A stretch of DNA of 64,000 nt, from positions 1-64,000 of the forward strand of contig JBFWSW010000021.1 in assembly GCA_050248155.1 (NCBI GenBank), given 5' to 3'. A program made the translations under genes and the position numbers. Position 1 is the stretch's first letter. Each line of letters begins with the position of its first letter. Of this stretch, positions 7,262 to 16,600 are shown piece after piece. Source of the DNA: VFMC01 sp050248155. Lineage in GTDB: Bacteria > Actinomycetota > Acidimicrobiia > Acidimicrobiales > Ilumatobacteraceae. A model generated the notes under the pieces. That model saw only the letters and a list, made by a program, of their open reading frames with translations, was not told the origin of the DNA and ran no database searches.

Positions 7262-7300
7262 CATGGAAGAGGTCAGGGGTTCAATTCCCCTCAGCTCCAC
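7262..7300 (+). other. tmRNA (ssrA) 3'-end fragment, probable attR
   Basis: A T-arm is intact: stem AGGGG (7275-7279) with CCCCT (7287-7291) around the loop TTCAATT. It is followed by CAGCTCC (7292-7298) and A, the 3' half of a tmRNA acceptor stem that pairs with GGGGCUG. The upstream 300 bases contain no 5' acceptor half or tag-peptide frame, so this is only the 3' end. ssrA 3' ends are common integration sites for tyrosine integrases. The fragment therefore marks the right junction of the element, and the complete ssrA is expected just left of position 1. Confidence 0.7.
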
Positions 7301-7600
7301 GAAGCACCAGGTCAGGGCTCCAACCACACCGATCAGATGTGTCCTGCGGCGACGCAGACCTCTTCCATCGGGGAGTGAGTTGTGGACTGGTTCGAGGCGC
7401 CTGCGTCCTGGCTGCCAGGCCGGAGCGTCGCCAGCCCATCGGCGAATGTTTCGAGGTCGGCACGTCCGTCACTTCCGCCAGCACCTCACGCTCACGGATG
7501 GCCACCATCAGCGACGCGTCGGCACTGGGTGCTCCCGCGACGAGTGCCCCGCCGCAGGCGGAGCTGCGACGGGGCACTCGGTCCTCAAGAAGCGCGATGG
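7301..7600. other. Junction region, no gene seen
   Basis: Between the attachment fragment and the lipoprotein stop I see no supported gene in either strand. The only clear structure is the terminator-like hairpin at 7541-7580. Confidence 0.4.
7541..7580 (-). terminator. Strong hairpin downstream of lipoprotein gene
   Basis: CGAGTGCCCCG (7541-7551) and CGGGGCACTCG (7570-7580) form an 11-bp perfect stem with an 18-base loop, 20 bases past the stop of the minus-strand lipoprotein gene. There is no T-tract, as is common in high-GC actinobacteria. Confidence 0.6.
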
Positions 7601-8953
7601 TCAGGTCGTTGCCGCCACGATGCCGGTCGAGAGCGCGAGGGCCGCCATCGGCATGTGCTGCGCCGCGATCCGCAGGTCGTGGAAGGCCGACGAGTCGCCG
7701 GCGACCACGTCATCGATCGCGGCGGTCAGGGTGGCGACGTGCTCATCGAGGCTGGCCTCCACGTCCTCGGCGTGGATCGCGCCCGCGGTGATGTCCTCGA
7801 AGAAGGCCCCGGCCGTTTGCCGGTATCCGTCGAGGTCGGACAGCGCCTGCTGCACCATGGCATCGTCACTGGTCGCCTTTCCGAGCGTGTAGTCGACGAA
7901 GAAGCCGATGTGGGTGCGCCACAAGTCGAGGAAGGCTGCGCCCTGCTCGTCACCCGCGACCGACGCCACGAGGTCCGAGAGCGCGACCGAGTTGGTGTCC
8001 AGCGTCGCCACAGCAGCCTGCACCGTCGGGTCCTGCATGTCGCCACCGGCCTCGACTGCCTGCTCGATGGCGATGCCGGCGAGGTAGACGTGCTCCTGCA
8101 GCAGGTTCGTCAGCATCGCCCGAGTCTCCGCCGGGGTGCTGGTGACGTCGCCGGGGAACATCTCCGGCGCGGCCTGGCTGATGCCCGTCGAGAGGAACAG
8201 TGCAGCCCCGAACATGTGCTGCGCTGCCTCGCGGAGCTGCGCGAAGGCGTCGGGTTGACCCGCGACGACCGCGTCGATCGCTGCGGTGAGCGTCGCGACG
8301 TGGCCATCGAGCCCCATCACCAGGTCGGCTGACTTGATGGCGCCGCCCGTCACGTCCTCGAAGAACGCGCCGGCGGTCTGCTCGTAGCCGGCCAGATCCT
8401 GCAACGCCTGATCGACTTTGGCCTGATCTCCCGACGCCTTTCCGAGGGTGTAGTCGACGAAGAAGCCGATGTGATCGCGCCACAGCTGGAGGAATGCGGC
8501 GCCCTGCTCGTCACCGGCGACGGAACCCACCGCCTCTGAGAGCGCGACCGTGTTCTCGTCGAGCGCGGCGGCGGCCGCTTGCACGGTCGGGTCGTCCATG
8601 TTTCCCGCCGCGTCGACGGCCGTCTCGACGGTGATCCCAGCCAGGTAGACGTGCTCTTGCAACAGGCTGGTCAGGTCGGCGCGGAGCGTCGAGGCCCCGT
8701 CGTCGGTCGTCGGCTGCATCTCGGGCATCGATGTCGCAGGCATCGACGTGGCGGGCATCGACGAACCGGGCATCGATGAACCGGGCATCTCCGTCGTCGA
8801 GGGCTCCGTCATCGGGCTCGTCGTCTCGGGCGTCGTGCTGGCGGCCGATGACGGTGTCGTCGCGACCGCATCGTTGCCGTCGTCACCGCACGCGGTCACC
8901 GCCAGGCCCGCTGCTGTCAGCACTGCTGCGAACTTCATGCTGTGTCGTCTCAC
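7601..8953 (-). CDS. Lipoprotein with gapless internal duplication
   Basis: This 450-residue exported lipoprotein has a signal peptide ending in the lipobox LAVTAC with lipid-anchored C22. A low-complexity Ser/Thr/Pro/Met linker (about 30-85, with GSSMP and ATSMP repeats) follows. The body is one helical domain present twice, about 89-258 and 276-446, with an offset of exactly 187 residues. Four histidines per copy are kept: H101/H288 in QEHVYLAGI, H161/H348 in HIGFFVDYTLGKA, H218/H405 in HVATLTAAID and H246/H433 in AAQHM. The pattern suggests paired four-helix bundles with a metal or haem site, but no named family is recognised. The GTG start has GGAAGG upstream. Confidence 0.8.
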   Translation of the reverse strand: MRRHSMKFAAVLTAAGLAVTACGDDGNDAVATTPSSAASTTPETTSPMTEPSTTEMPGSSMPGSSMPATSMPATSMPEMQPTTDDGASTLRADLTSLLQEHVYLAGITVETAVDAAGNMDDPTVQAAAAALDENTVALSEAVGSVAGDEQGAAFLQLWRDHIGFFVDYTLGKASGDQAKVDQALQDLAGYEQTAGAFFEDVTGGAIKSADLVMGLDGHVATLTAAIDAVVAGQPDAFAQLREAAQHMFGAALFLSTGISQAAPEMFPGDVTSTPAETRAMLTNLLQEHVYLAGIAIEQAVEAGGDMQDPTVQAAVATLDTNSVALSDLVASVAGDEQGAAFLDLWRTHIGFFVDYTLGKATSDDAMVQQALSDLDGYRQTAGAFFEDITAGAIHAEDVEASLDEHVATLTAAIDDVVAGDSSAFHDLRIAAQHMPMAALALSTGIVAATT

Positions 8954-9093
8954 GTTCGATCATCCTTCCGAGACGTGTGGGGGAATCGGCGGCGACATGG
9001 CTCGCCGAGACGTCTCGGTTGGTGGTTCGGAGCTGCAGCGTGCGCAGATGGGGCACCTTCGGGTGACCGGTTCCCGGGTCGACGCCTCCTGGG

Positions 9094-9708
9094 CTACTCG
9101 ACGCGATCCTTGTTCCGTCGCCGGTGCCACCACCAGCCGAGCGCTGCGAGAACCACGACACCGAGGGCGATCCATCCGGCGACGCCGAGGTAGCGGTCGA
9201 CGGTCTCGTACGACGGGCCGGCCACGTAGCCGATGCCCACGTGGAACGTGCCCCACACCGCCGCGCTGGCGGCGTTCGCCACGAGGAACCTCCGGTACTC
9301 CATGCCTGACTCGCCGGCGAGCGCCGGCACGACGGCCTTCGGTCCGGTCAGGAACCGCGCCAGGAACACGGCCGTTCCCCCTCGTCGCTCGAGGAACCGG
9401 TGTGACCGCTCCCAACGATCCTCCCCGATCTTGCGACCGAGCCAGCTCTGGCGGACCCGGTCGCCGTAGCGCCGACCGATCTCGAAGCCCACCGAGTCAC
9501 CGATGATCGCGCCTGCGACGGCCAGCACGATGAGCAGCCAGAGTTCGACGTCGCCGCGCCATGCGAGGAAGCCCGCGAACAGCATGAGCGTCTCGCCGGG
9601 AACGATCAGGCCGAGGCCGAGGCTCGCCTCCGCGAAGGCCATGATCCCCACCGCCACATACGCCCATGGATCGGCCGCACCTCCGAGCGCGTCGAGGATC
9701 CGGCTCAT
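9094..9708 (-). CDS. DedA/SNARE-associated family membrane protein
   Basis: This 204-residue polytopic protein is of the DedA (VTT domain) family, linked to phospholipid flipping and envelope homeostasis. It shows the family features: re-entrant hydrophobic segments near residues 20-70, the acidic E and G/P-rich AFAEASLGLGLIVPGE, the arginine motif FLARFLTGPKAVVPALAG (about 117-134) and a final transmembrane helix before a basic tail (WWWHRRRNK). It starts 19 bases after the universal stress gene and is probably the last gene of the operon beginning at 11370. Confidence 0.88.
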   Translation of the reverse strand: MSRILDALGGAADPWAYVAVGIMAFAEASLGLGLIVPGETLMLFAGFLAWRGDVELWLLIVLAVAGAIIGDSVGFEIGRRYGDRVRQSWLGRKIGEDRWERSHRFLERRGGTAVFLARFLTGPKAVVPALAGESGMEYRRFLVANAASAAVWGTFHVGIGYVAGPSYETVDRYLGVAGWIALGVVVLAALGWWWHRRRNKDRVE

Positions 9709-9727
9709 CGGCGCTGCGCGCGTCGAG

Positions 9728-10198
9728 TCACCGTGGAGGACGCAGCTCGACGGGCACGATCAGCACCCGACACGGCGCGTGCTCGACGACGTGCTTGCTG
9801 ACCGAGCCGAGGGCCAACGTGCTCAGACCGGCGCCGTGTGAGCCGACGACGATCAGATCGGCATCGAGCGCGAGGGCCGCTTCGCAGATGGCATCCTCCG
9901 GACGGTCGGCGATGAGGACTTGCTGGTCGTACGGTTGTGGTCCGAGCGCCCGCGCGGTGGATGCCAGAGCAGCGTCGCCCTCGACCACCCCGCCGGCGAA
10001 GTCTCGGTCTGCTTCTTCATCCGACAGGAGCGAGCCAGCGAAGCCGGTGCTCGTCTCCATCGGGTCGAGACGAGGCGGGACGACCGTGACGAGATGGATG
10101 TCGGCGCCGTCGGGCAACACGTCGTGGGCGAAGGCGGCGGCGCCGGTCGACGTTTCCGAGCCGTCGGTGGCGACAACCACGACAGGGTTCCCGTTCAC
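9728..10198 (-). CDS. Universal stress protein (UspA family)
   Basis: This 156-residue single USP domain begins with the typical strand and loop PVVVVATDGSETS. Near the C-terminus is the nucleotide-binding loop VGSHGAGLSTLALGSVSKHV, which is one residue shorter than the usual G-2x-G-9x-G(S/T) spacing. ATP binding is thus likely but not certain. The frame is open far upstream, but the first sensible start is GTG 10198. It follows the second PRC-barrel gene by 22 bases, placing it in a stress-type operon. Confidence 0.88.
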   Translation of the reverse strand: MNGNPVVVVATDGSETSTGAAAFAHDVLPDGADIHLVTVVPPRLDPMETSTGFAGSLLSDEEADRDFAGGVVEGDAALASTARALGPQPYDQQVLIADRPEDAICEAALALDADLIVVGSHGAGLSTLALGSVSKHVVEHAPCRVLIVPVELRPPR

Positions 10199-10220
10199 GT
10201 CGCGCAACCTCGGCGGGGAC

Positions 10221-10676
10221 TCACGACCCGGATGGATTCGGCTCGCTCTGCCCGACCGGTCGCCCAGTAGGAGGGGGGAGCTCGTCGGACAGCACAGCCG
10301 CGTACGCGCCGAGCGCCTGCAGCCTCGCCCCAGGGACGGACCTCCCGGCGTCGAGGACGATGGTCTCGATGGCACCGTCGGCCGCGATGCCGAGGTCGGA
10401 GATCGTCCCGAGCAGATCACCGTGGATGTCGAGCACCCGCGACCCGCGTGGGTCGATCCCTCGGGCCGCTCGGTCGCCTTCGTCCAGCCTGTCCGCGTCG
10501 AAGGTCAGCACGTCGCCGTCAAAGCTCCGAATGGTCGAGGCTCGAATGCTCGCATCATGCAGCCGCACGGCTGCGACCCGATTGCCGTCGACGACGATCC
10601 CCTCGACCTGGCCCGATCGCTCGGCGGTTCGGAGGGAGACCACGTCGCGGCCGATGAGATCGGACAGTGCGATCAC
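10221..10676 (-). CDS. PRC-barrel domain protein (second copy)
   Basis: This 151-residue protein opens with IALSDLIGRDVVSL, the usual entry of a PRC-barrel, and has a second barrel-like half from about residue 75 (SRVLDIHGDLLGTISDLGI). PRC-barrels are small beta domains that bind RNA or protein partners and occur in stress proteins and RimM. Its GTG start overlaps the stop of the preceding PRC gene by four bases (GTGA), so translation is probably coupled. It resembles its upstream neighbour in layout, suggesting an old duplication. Confidence 0.72.
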   Translation of the reverse strand: MIALSDLIGRDVVSLRTAERSGQVEGIVVDGNRVAAVRLHDASIRASTIRSFDGDVLTFDADRLDEGDRAARGIDPRGSRVLDIHGDLLGTISDLGIAADGAIETIVLDAGRSVPGARLQALGAYAAVLSDELPPPTGRPVGQSEPNPSGS

Positions 10677-11227
10677 GAACGATCTCCCTCCATCAAGGCG
10701 AGCTCGGCTGCCAGTCCGGTGAGGTCGGTACGGATGCGTGATTCGAAATCGTCTGGGACGATCACTGCACCACCCGACACCGCTGTGTGCGCGCTCAGCG
10801 GAACCAGCCCCGGGCCCACTGGGCCGTCCGAGACTTCGAAGCCGACGACATGCGGCTCGTTGCCACCGACCAGCACGACGTCGCCCACCCGACCCAGCAC
10901 CTTGCCCGACTCGGTGATCACCTCGTCGCGCACGACCTCGGTGCGCTGATCGGGAACCACCTCGTCGGGAGCATCGTCGAGGTCGGTCAACGCGGTCGTC
11001 CCGGCGACCATCACCGCGTGGGTGCCGACGGCGAGAACGGACTCGATCGGCAGCACCTGCCGCATCCGCCGACCGAGGAACCCGCGCTTGCGCAGGGTCA
11101 TGCCCGTGATGGAGCCGCGAGCCGGGTCGAACACGACGTCTCGCACCTCGGCGATGTCGTCGCCGGTGCTCGCATCGACGACGGGCATCCCGATGAGGTC
11201 TGCTCCGCGCATGAGTGGCGCGCTCAT
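10673..11227 (-). CDS. PRC-barrel domain protein (first copy)
   Basis: This 184-residue protein has two PRC-barrel-like halves, at about residues 5-80 (GADLIGMPVVDASTGDDIAE) and 95-165 (VVRDEVITESGKVLGRVGDV). Phrases such as ARGSITGMTLRKRGFLG match the photosynthetic-reaction-centre H-subunit-like fold. The ATG at 11227 overlaps the stop of the upstream 48-residue gene (ATGA). Function is unknown; co-transcription with a universal stress protein and DedA suggests a role at the membrane during stress. Confidence 0.75.
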   Translation of the reverse strand: MSAPLMRGADLIGMPVVDASTGDDIAEVRDVVFDPARGSITGMTLRKRGFLGRRMRQVLPIESVLAVGTHAVMVAGTTALTDLDDAPDEVVPDQRTEVVRDEVITESGKVLGRVGDVVLVGGNEPHVVGFEVSDGPVGPGLVPLSAHTAVSGGAVIVPDDFESRIRTDLTGLAAELALMEGDRS

Positions 11228-11370
11228 CGCTGCCTCCGGTCCCGGGAACCCGTTCCACCGGGCGCGATCAGCACGTGACCAGCACGCCGTCTCCGCATGA
11301 CCGACACGAGTGCGACGACGATCAAGGCCACAGCCACGAGCACGATGATCGCGAGCCACCACCAATCCAT
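11224..11370 (-). CDS. 48-residue single-pass membrane protein
   Basis: A very small gene supported by context: an AAGGAG ribosome binding site seven bases before the ATG, one strong transmembrane helix (residues 3-25, WWLAIIVLVAVALIVVALVSV), a following RRRR stop-transfer cluster, and a four-base overlap with the PRC gene downstream. The C-terminal 20 residues would be cytoplasmic. It is the first gene of a five-gene minus-strand operon and may anchor the PRC proteins to the membrane, which is inference. Confidence 0.7.
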   Translation of the reverse strand: MDWWWLAIIVLVAVALIVVALVSVMRRRRAGHVLIAPGGTGSRDRRQR

Positions 11371-11465
11371 CTCGAACTCCTTCCCCGCACATCGCCTTCC
11401 TAGTCGTGCGTGGGTCGGGACGTTGTCCTCTGGGGGACGCCCGCTGGTGCTGGTTCCCTGTTCGC

Positions 11466-12665
11466 ATGGTCGATCGTCTCGAGGCTCTCCGCGCCGAGGT
11501 CCGAGACTTCCTTCGCGCGCACTCGCCTCCTGCCGACCCCCTGCCGTGGGCGCACGCCCCCCACGATCGCCACCCCCTGCCAGCCGAGCGTGCATGGACC
11601 GCTGCATTGCGTGACGGGCGGTGGCTCTGCCTGTCGTGGCCGGAGCACTTCGGCGGGCGCGGGCTGTCACCGCTCGAGTGCTCGGCCGTGAACGAGGCGT
11701 TCGCCGCTGCCGGCGCACCCCGCACGGTGCTCGGCATCGGGGAACGGCTCGTCGCGCCGACGTTGCTGACGTTCGGGACCCCTGATCAACAGCAGCGGTT
11801 CTTGCCGTCGATCCTCAGCGGGCAGCACTGGTGGTGCCAAGGCTTCTCCGAGCCGGAAGCCGGGTCGGATCTGGCCTCGCTGCGAACGCGTGCCGAAGTC
11901 AGCGGTGACGAACTGGTCATCACGGGCCAGAAGGTCTGGACCTCCGAGGCGCAGCGTGCCGACTGGATCCTCCTGCTCTGTCGAACCGGTCCGCTTTCGG
12001 GTCACCGTCACGGGCTCACGCTCGTCGCGGTACCCTCTCGCCAACCCGGAGTCGAGATTCGCCCGCTCCGCCAGGCGCATGGCGGCGCCGGCTTCAACGA
12101 GGTGTTCTTCGACGGGGCGCGAGCCCGGGTCGACGACGTCATCGGCGGTCTGGACAACGGCTGGCTCGTGGCCACCGCCACGCTGGCAAGCGAACGCGGT
12201 GGCGACGCGGGGGTTCTGCACGTGGGATACGAGTGGGAGCTGCGCCGCCTCATCGACGTCGCGCACGCCAACGGCGCCGCAGCCGACGCCACCATTCGCC
12301 AGGGTCTGGCGGCGTCGTGGACTGCTGTGCAGATCCTTCGGGTCAACGGGCTCCGTCAGCTCGCCCGTCTCGCGGGCAGTGAGGACGTCGGACCACTGGC
12401 GGCCTTGCACAAGGTGCTCTCGTCGGAGCACCACCGTGAGTTCGGTGATCTCGCCCTGCGAGTGCGCGGCGCGGACGCGATGACCACCCCGGATGGTGAT
12501 GCCTACACGGTGGATGAGTGGCAACGCATCTTCTTCGAGAGCCGCAGCCGATGCATCAGCCGTGGCACCAACGAGATCCAGCGCAACATCATCGCCGAGC
12601 GGCTCCTCGGCCTGCCACGCGAGCGCCCGCAGGCAATCGGCGAACTGCACGCTGGCGCGGCGTGA
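11466..12665 (+). CDS. Acyl-CoA dehydrogenase
   Basis: This 399-residue flavoprotein would oxidise an acyl-CoA to the 2-enoyl-CoA and pass electrons to ETF. It shows the family's order: N-terminal helical domain, FAD/substrate motif WWCQGFSEPEAGSDLASL (about 118-135), a second motif ITGQKVWTS, and the C-terminal helical domain ending in SRGTNEIQRNIIAERLLGLP. The usual catalytic Glu region near the C-terminus (ADAMTTPDGD) is not the classic YEG motif, so it may be one of the FadE-like sterol or side-chain subfamilies. The start at ATG 11466 avoids an upstream featureless extension. It is divergent from the PRC/USP operon. Confidence 0.88.
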   Translation: MVDRLEALRAEVRDFLRAHSPPADPLPWAHAPHDRHPLPAERAWTAALRDGRWLCLSWPEHFGGRGLSPLECSAVNEAFAAAGAPRTVLGIGERLVAPTLLTFGTPDQQQRFLPSILSGQHWWCQGFSEPEAGSDLASLRTRAEVSGDELVITGQKVWTSEAQRADWILLLCRTGPLSGHRHGLTLVAVPSRQPGVEIRPLRQAHGGAGFNEVFFDGARARVDDVIGGLDNGWLVATATLASERGGDAGVLHVGYEWELRRLIDVAHANGAAADATIRQGLAASWTAVQILRVNGLRQLARLAGSEDVGPLAALHKVLSSEHHREFGDLALRVRGADAMTTPDGDAYTVDEWQRIFFESRSRCISRGTNEIQRNIIAERLLGLPRERPQAIGELHAGAA

Positions 12666-12716
12666 GCCTTCCGGCGTGATAGATCAGTATTCTCTTTTCG
12701 CAGGAGGTGCTGGGTC

Positions 12717-13616
12717 GTGCGTGTGGGGACGTATGCGATCGGATCGCTCGATGTCGTCGTGGAGCGCATCCGTCAGGCCGAGGCCGACGGGTTCCCGATC
12801 GTCTGGACGCATCAGGCGCTCGGGCTGAACCCGTTCGTGGCGATGGCGGTGGCCGGGCGCGACGCCCGGGCGATCGAGATCGGAACGGCGCTGGTGCCGG
12901 CGGCGTCGCGTCATCCCCAGGCGATGGCGGCCGAGGCGTTGACGGCACAGGCGGCGATCGACGGGCGGCTGGTGCTCGGCATCGGGATGTCGCACCCGCA
13001 CGTGGTCGAGGGGCGCTTGGGCCTGTCGTACGAGCGACCCGCCGAGTTCATGCGCGAGTACCTCGACGCGCTGCTCCCGCTGCTGCGCGGTGAGTCGGCC
13101 GACGTCCGTGGCCGGCGGCTGACGATGGTCGGTGGCCTCGACATGGGCGACGTGCCGGCGCCACCGGTGCTGATCGGCGCGCTGGCGCCGCACATGCTGA
13201 GGCTCGCCGGGCGGCTCGCGGACGGGACCATCACCGCTGCGACCGGTCCTCGCGGGCTCGAAGAGCGCGTCGTCCCGGCGATCACGAAGGCCGCGTCGGA
13301 CGCAGGCAAGCCCACACCACGCATCGTGTCAGCGGTCGTCGCGTGCATCACCGACGATGCCGATGCCGCCCGCCGGCGGATCGCCGCGACCTCCAAGCCG
13401 TACGCCACGATGCCGGTGTTCCGCCAGATGCTCGATCTGGAGGGCGTGTCGAGCCAGGTCGATCTCGGGTTGATCGGCGACGAGGCGACAGCACGCGCTC
13501 AGGCGCAGCGCTTCATCGACGCGGGTGCGACGGAGCTCGCCGTGCGTGAGGCTCCTGGCACGCCCGAGGAGGCGCAACGAACGCGAGCCTTCCTGCGGAG
13601 CTTGCTGGATGGGTGA
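12717..13616 (+). CDS. Luciferase-like F420-dependent oxidoreductase
   Basis: This 299-residue TIM-barrel protein is of the luciferase-like monooxygenase superfamily, closest in feel to the mycobacterial F420-dependent (MSMEG_4879-type) group. Supporting motifs are the early RVGTYAIGS strand, ALVPAASRHPQAMAAEALTA and RLVLGIGMSHP. The short insertion and VLIGALAPHML phosphate-site region also fit. The GTG start has AGGAGGT a few bases upstream. The substrate cannot be told from sequence. It follows the acyl-CoA dehydrogenase by about 50 bases and may be co-transcribed with it. Confidence 0.85.
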   Translation: MRVGTYAIGSLDVVVERIRQAEADGFPIVWTHQALGLNPFVAMAVAGRDARAIEIGTALVPAASRHPQAMAAEALTAQAAIDGRLVLGIGMSHPHVVEGRLGLSYERPAEFMREYLDALLPLLRGESADVRGRRLTMVGGLDMGDVPAPPVLIGALAPHMLRLAGRLADGTITAATGPRGLEERVVPAITKAASDAGKPTPRIVSAVVACITDDADAARRRIAATSKPYATMPVFRQMLDLEGVSSQVDLGLIGDEATARAQAQRFIDAGATELAVREAPGTPEEAQRTRAFLRSLLDG

Positions 13617-13625
13617 TCGTCCGCC

Positions 13626-16600
13626 TCAGCCCTCGACGCGCCACCGGAGCTCGTCGTCGCCGCGGTAGCGGCAGAAGGTACCGGTCACGACGCGCTCGCG
13701 AAGGTGGTCGGCCAGCTCGGGCAGCACCGGTTCGAGCCGGCGGATCGCATCGCGGATCCGGGCGGTCGTCGCCTTCCGAGCTCGCTCCGCTGGATGGTTC
13801 GCGAAGGATCTGGCGCGACCTCCATGGCCCGAGATCCGGCCCAGCTCGTCGAGCAGAGCCTCTCGCTCGGCCACCAGACCGTCCACTCGAGCGTCGTCGT
13901 GGTGTCGCGTGGCCTCCTCGAGGTCGTCGTCGATCTCGCCGAGACGGCGCCGGTACGACGCGAACGCCTGACGGTCGGCGAGCGGATCCCCGCCCCGTGA
14001 TCGGTCCATGGAGTCGACGAGCTCGAGCACGTGGATGTCCGTGTTGGGGCTGGCGACGAGCCGAGCCAGGTCGCGCAGCCCCTTCGAGTCCGCGACGGAC
14101 GTCGCTCGACCCGCGAAGCGGATGTGCCACAGCGCGCCCTCGCGCCGCATCGATGACCCGGTGTCGAGCGCCGCGGCCGGAGTCGTTCGGAGGCCGTCGA
14201 GCTCGCAGCGTGCCTCTTCGAGCCAACGCATCGCGCCGAGGCGCTGATGTGCGGCCACAGCGCGCTCCAGGTGGGCCACGGCCTGCTCGGTGCGGCCGAG
14301 CGCCGCGGCGAGCCGGCCTGCGGTGTGGGCGTGGCTGCCGGCGAACGCGACGACCGCTCCGTTGACACCACACGACCCGGCAACGGGCTCGATGTCGTCG
14401 AGCAGCTCGACGCAGAGCTGCCGGTCCTCGAGCGCGATCGCCGCCTGCGCGAGCTCGCGCACGAACACCGACCAGAGGTACGACCGGTCCCCGCGCCAAG
14501 CTCCCAGGTCGACGGCGGCGGAGACGTGCCCTGCCGCGGCGTCGAGGGCACCGGCACGAGCACAGAACCCTGCCGCGACCGCGTGCGCGTGCACCGGCGC
14601 ACCGGTCCAGTGGGCGACCGCCGCATCAGCGAACGCGAGCAGCTCTGCCGCCTTGCCGCGCGCTCGCACCAGCTCGAGCCGTTGCGACATGGCGACGTTC
14701 CCGGTGTCGGGTTCGCGCACGCGTTCGCCGAGCTCGACTCCCGCGGCGATCGACCGCTCGGCTTCGTCCAGGTCGTCCACGAGCAGCAGGACGCACGCTC
14801 GCCGGGTCTCGGCCACGTAGCGGTCGCGCGGCCGGCCACGGCGTTCGAGGAGCGCGAGGAGCTCCTCCAGTGCTGCCCGGAAGGCACCGGAACCCTGCTC
14901 GAGGAGGGCGTTGGCCAGGAGCAGCAGGCCGTCCGAATGCTGGTCGGTGTCGCCGCTCGCGACCGCGTTGGCGATGATCTCGCGGGCGATGTCTGCGCGC
15001 TCCGAAGCAGTCCCGGGGTCCAGAGCACGTCGTGCCGGGCCAGGAGGCAGGCGCCGATCGTCTCGGGGTCGCCTGAGGCTCGGCCGAGCCCGAGGGCACG
15101 CAGGCTGAGGGGGACGGCGCGTGGACGGTCGGTCGCCACGGAGTGCTGCAGTTCGCGAGCAAGTGCAGCCGTGAGGCGAGCCTCGAGCGCGCGATCGTTG
15201 CCGTTCGCAGCGACCGCGCTCAGGGCCTGCTCGAGCTCGGCGATGCTCTCGTCGCGGCGGACCGCGAAGCGTGACCCGAGGCGAGTCGCGGCGAGCGCGA
15301 CGGCTCCGATGTCGGCTTCGGAGGCATGTTCCTCGGCGACGGCGCGTGCAGCCCGGAGGAGTCCCCGCGCGTCGACGGTGCTGCCTGCGCGACCGAGCGC
15401 TGTCGCCTCGGCGACGAGCACCTCGACCAGGCGGTGGCCGTCGAGATCGATCGCCGCGTCCGCGAGCGCGCCGCGGAGCCGCCGCAGATGGCCGGCCGCC
15501 TCGGCGAAGGCGAGCGACGCGCTGTCCGACGCAGCGGCTGCGAGCGACCACTGCACTGCGCGGTCGGGTCCGTCGACGGCGACCGCGGCCGTGAAGTGCC
15601 TGGCGAGCTCGGCGGGCATGCCCTCACCCGTGCGCATCGCCCGGCGTTCGAGCGCGGAGCCGACCGCGCGGTGCAGGAGGACGCGCTGAGCGGTGTCGAG
15701 CCCGACCACGATCGCTTCCCGCCACAGGTCGTGGGCGAAGGTGATGCGCTCGTCGACGGTCACGACGCCCGCAGCGGCCGCGTCTCGTGCCGCGTCGACG
15801 ACGGCGACGGTGGAGAGGTCGAGCGCAGCGGCGACGATGTCGGGGCTCACGCCGGTTCCCGCGACACCCGCCACGTCGAGCACGTTGCGGGTGATCGCGG
15901 GGAGACGGTCGATCTTGCGCTCGATCGCGTCGCGAACCGCTGCGGGAAGCGGTGCGTCGGATCCGACCACGGCGGTCGCACTCGATGCCAGTTCCCGCAC
16001 GAAGAACGGATGACCACCGGTGCGTTGATGGAACGCTGCGGCGGTCTCGGGATCGATCTCGTGGCCGGTGACCCGCTCGACGAGGCGACGCACTGCTCCC
16101 ACATCGAGCCCACCGAGCTCGATGTGATGGCAGTGGCTGACGAGGGGAGCGACATGGGTCCGCAGCGTCCCGCCGAGCTCGTCGGGTCGATACGCGCCGA
16201 TCAGGCACAGACCGGGCGGGCCCGCCGTCCGGGCGAGGAAGTCGAACATCACGAGCGTCGACTCGTCCGCCCACTGCAGGTCGTCGATCACGACGACGAG
16301 TGGCTCGTCGGACGCGACCGCATCGAGGAACCGGGTGGCTGCGTCCATCAACAGCAGGGCGGCTCCTTCGGACGGATCCCGCGGCGCCGGTGTGCCGAGC
16401 ATCGGGGCGATCGTGGCGACGAGGGGCCCGTCGTCACCGGCCAGCTGTCTCGCTCGGTCGACACCGATCGAGCGGATGACCCCGTGCAGCAGCTGCGTCC
16501 ACGGCCAGTAGCCAGGGGCGCCGGCGGAATCCACGCACGTGCCCCAGCCACATCTCACCCCGGCGACGTTGATCGCGGCCCGCACCAGCGACGTCTTGCC

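Noticed and set aside
6950..7300. A complete tmRNA gene ending at 7300
   Set aside because: No GGGGCUG-type 5' end or tag-peptide frame is found upstream, so only the 3' end is present.
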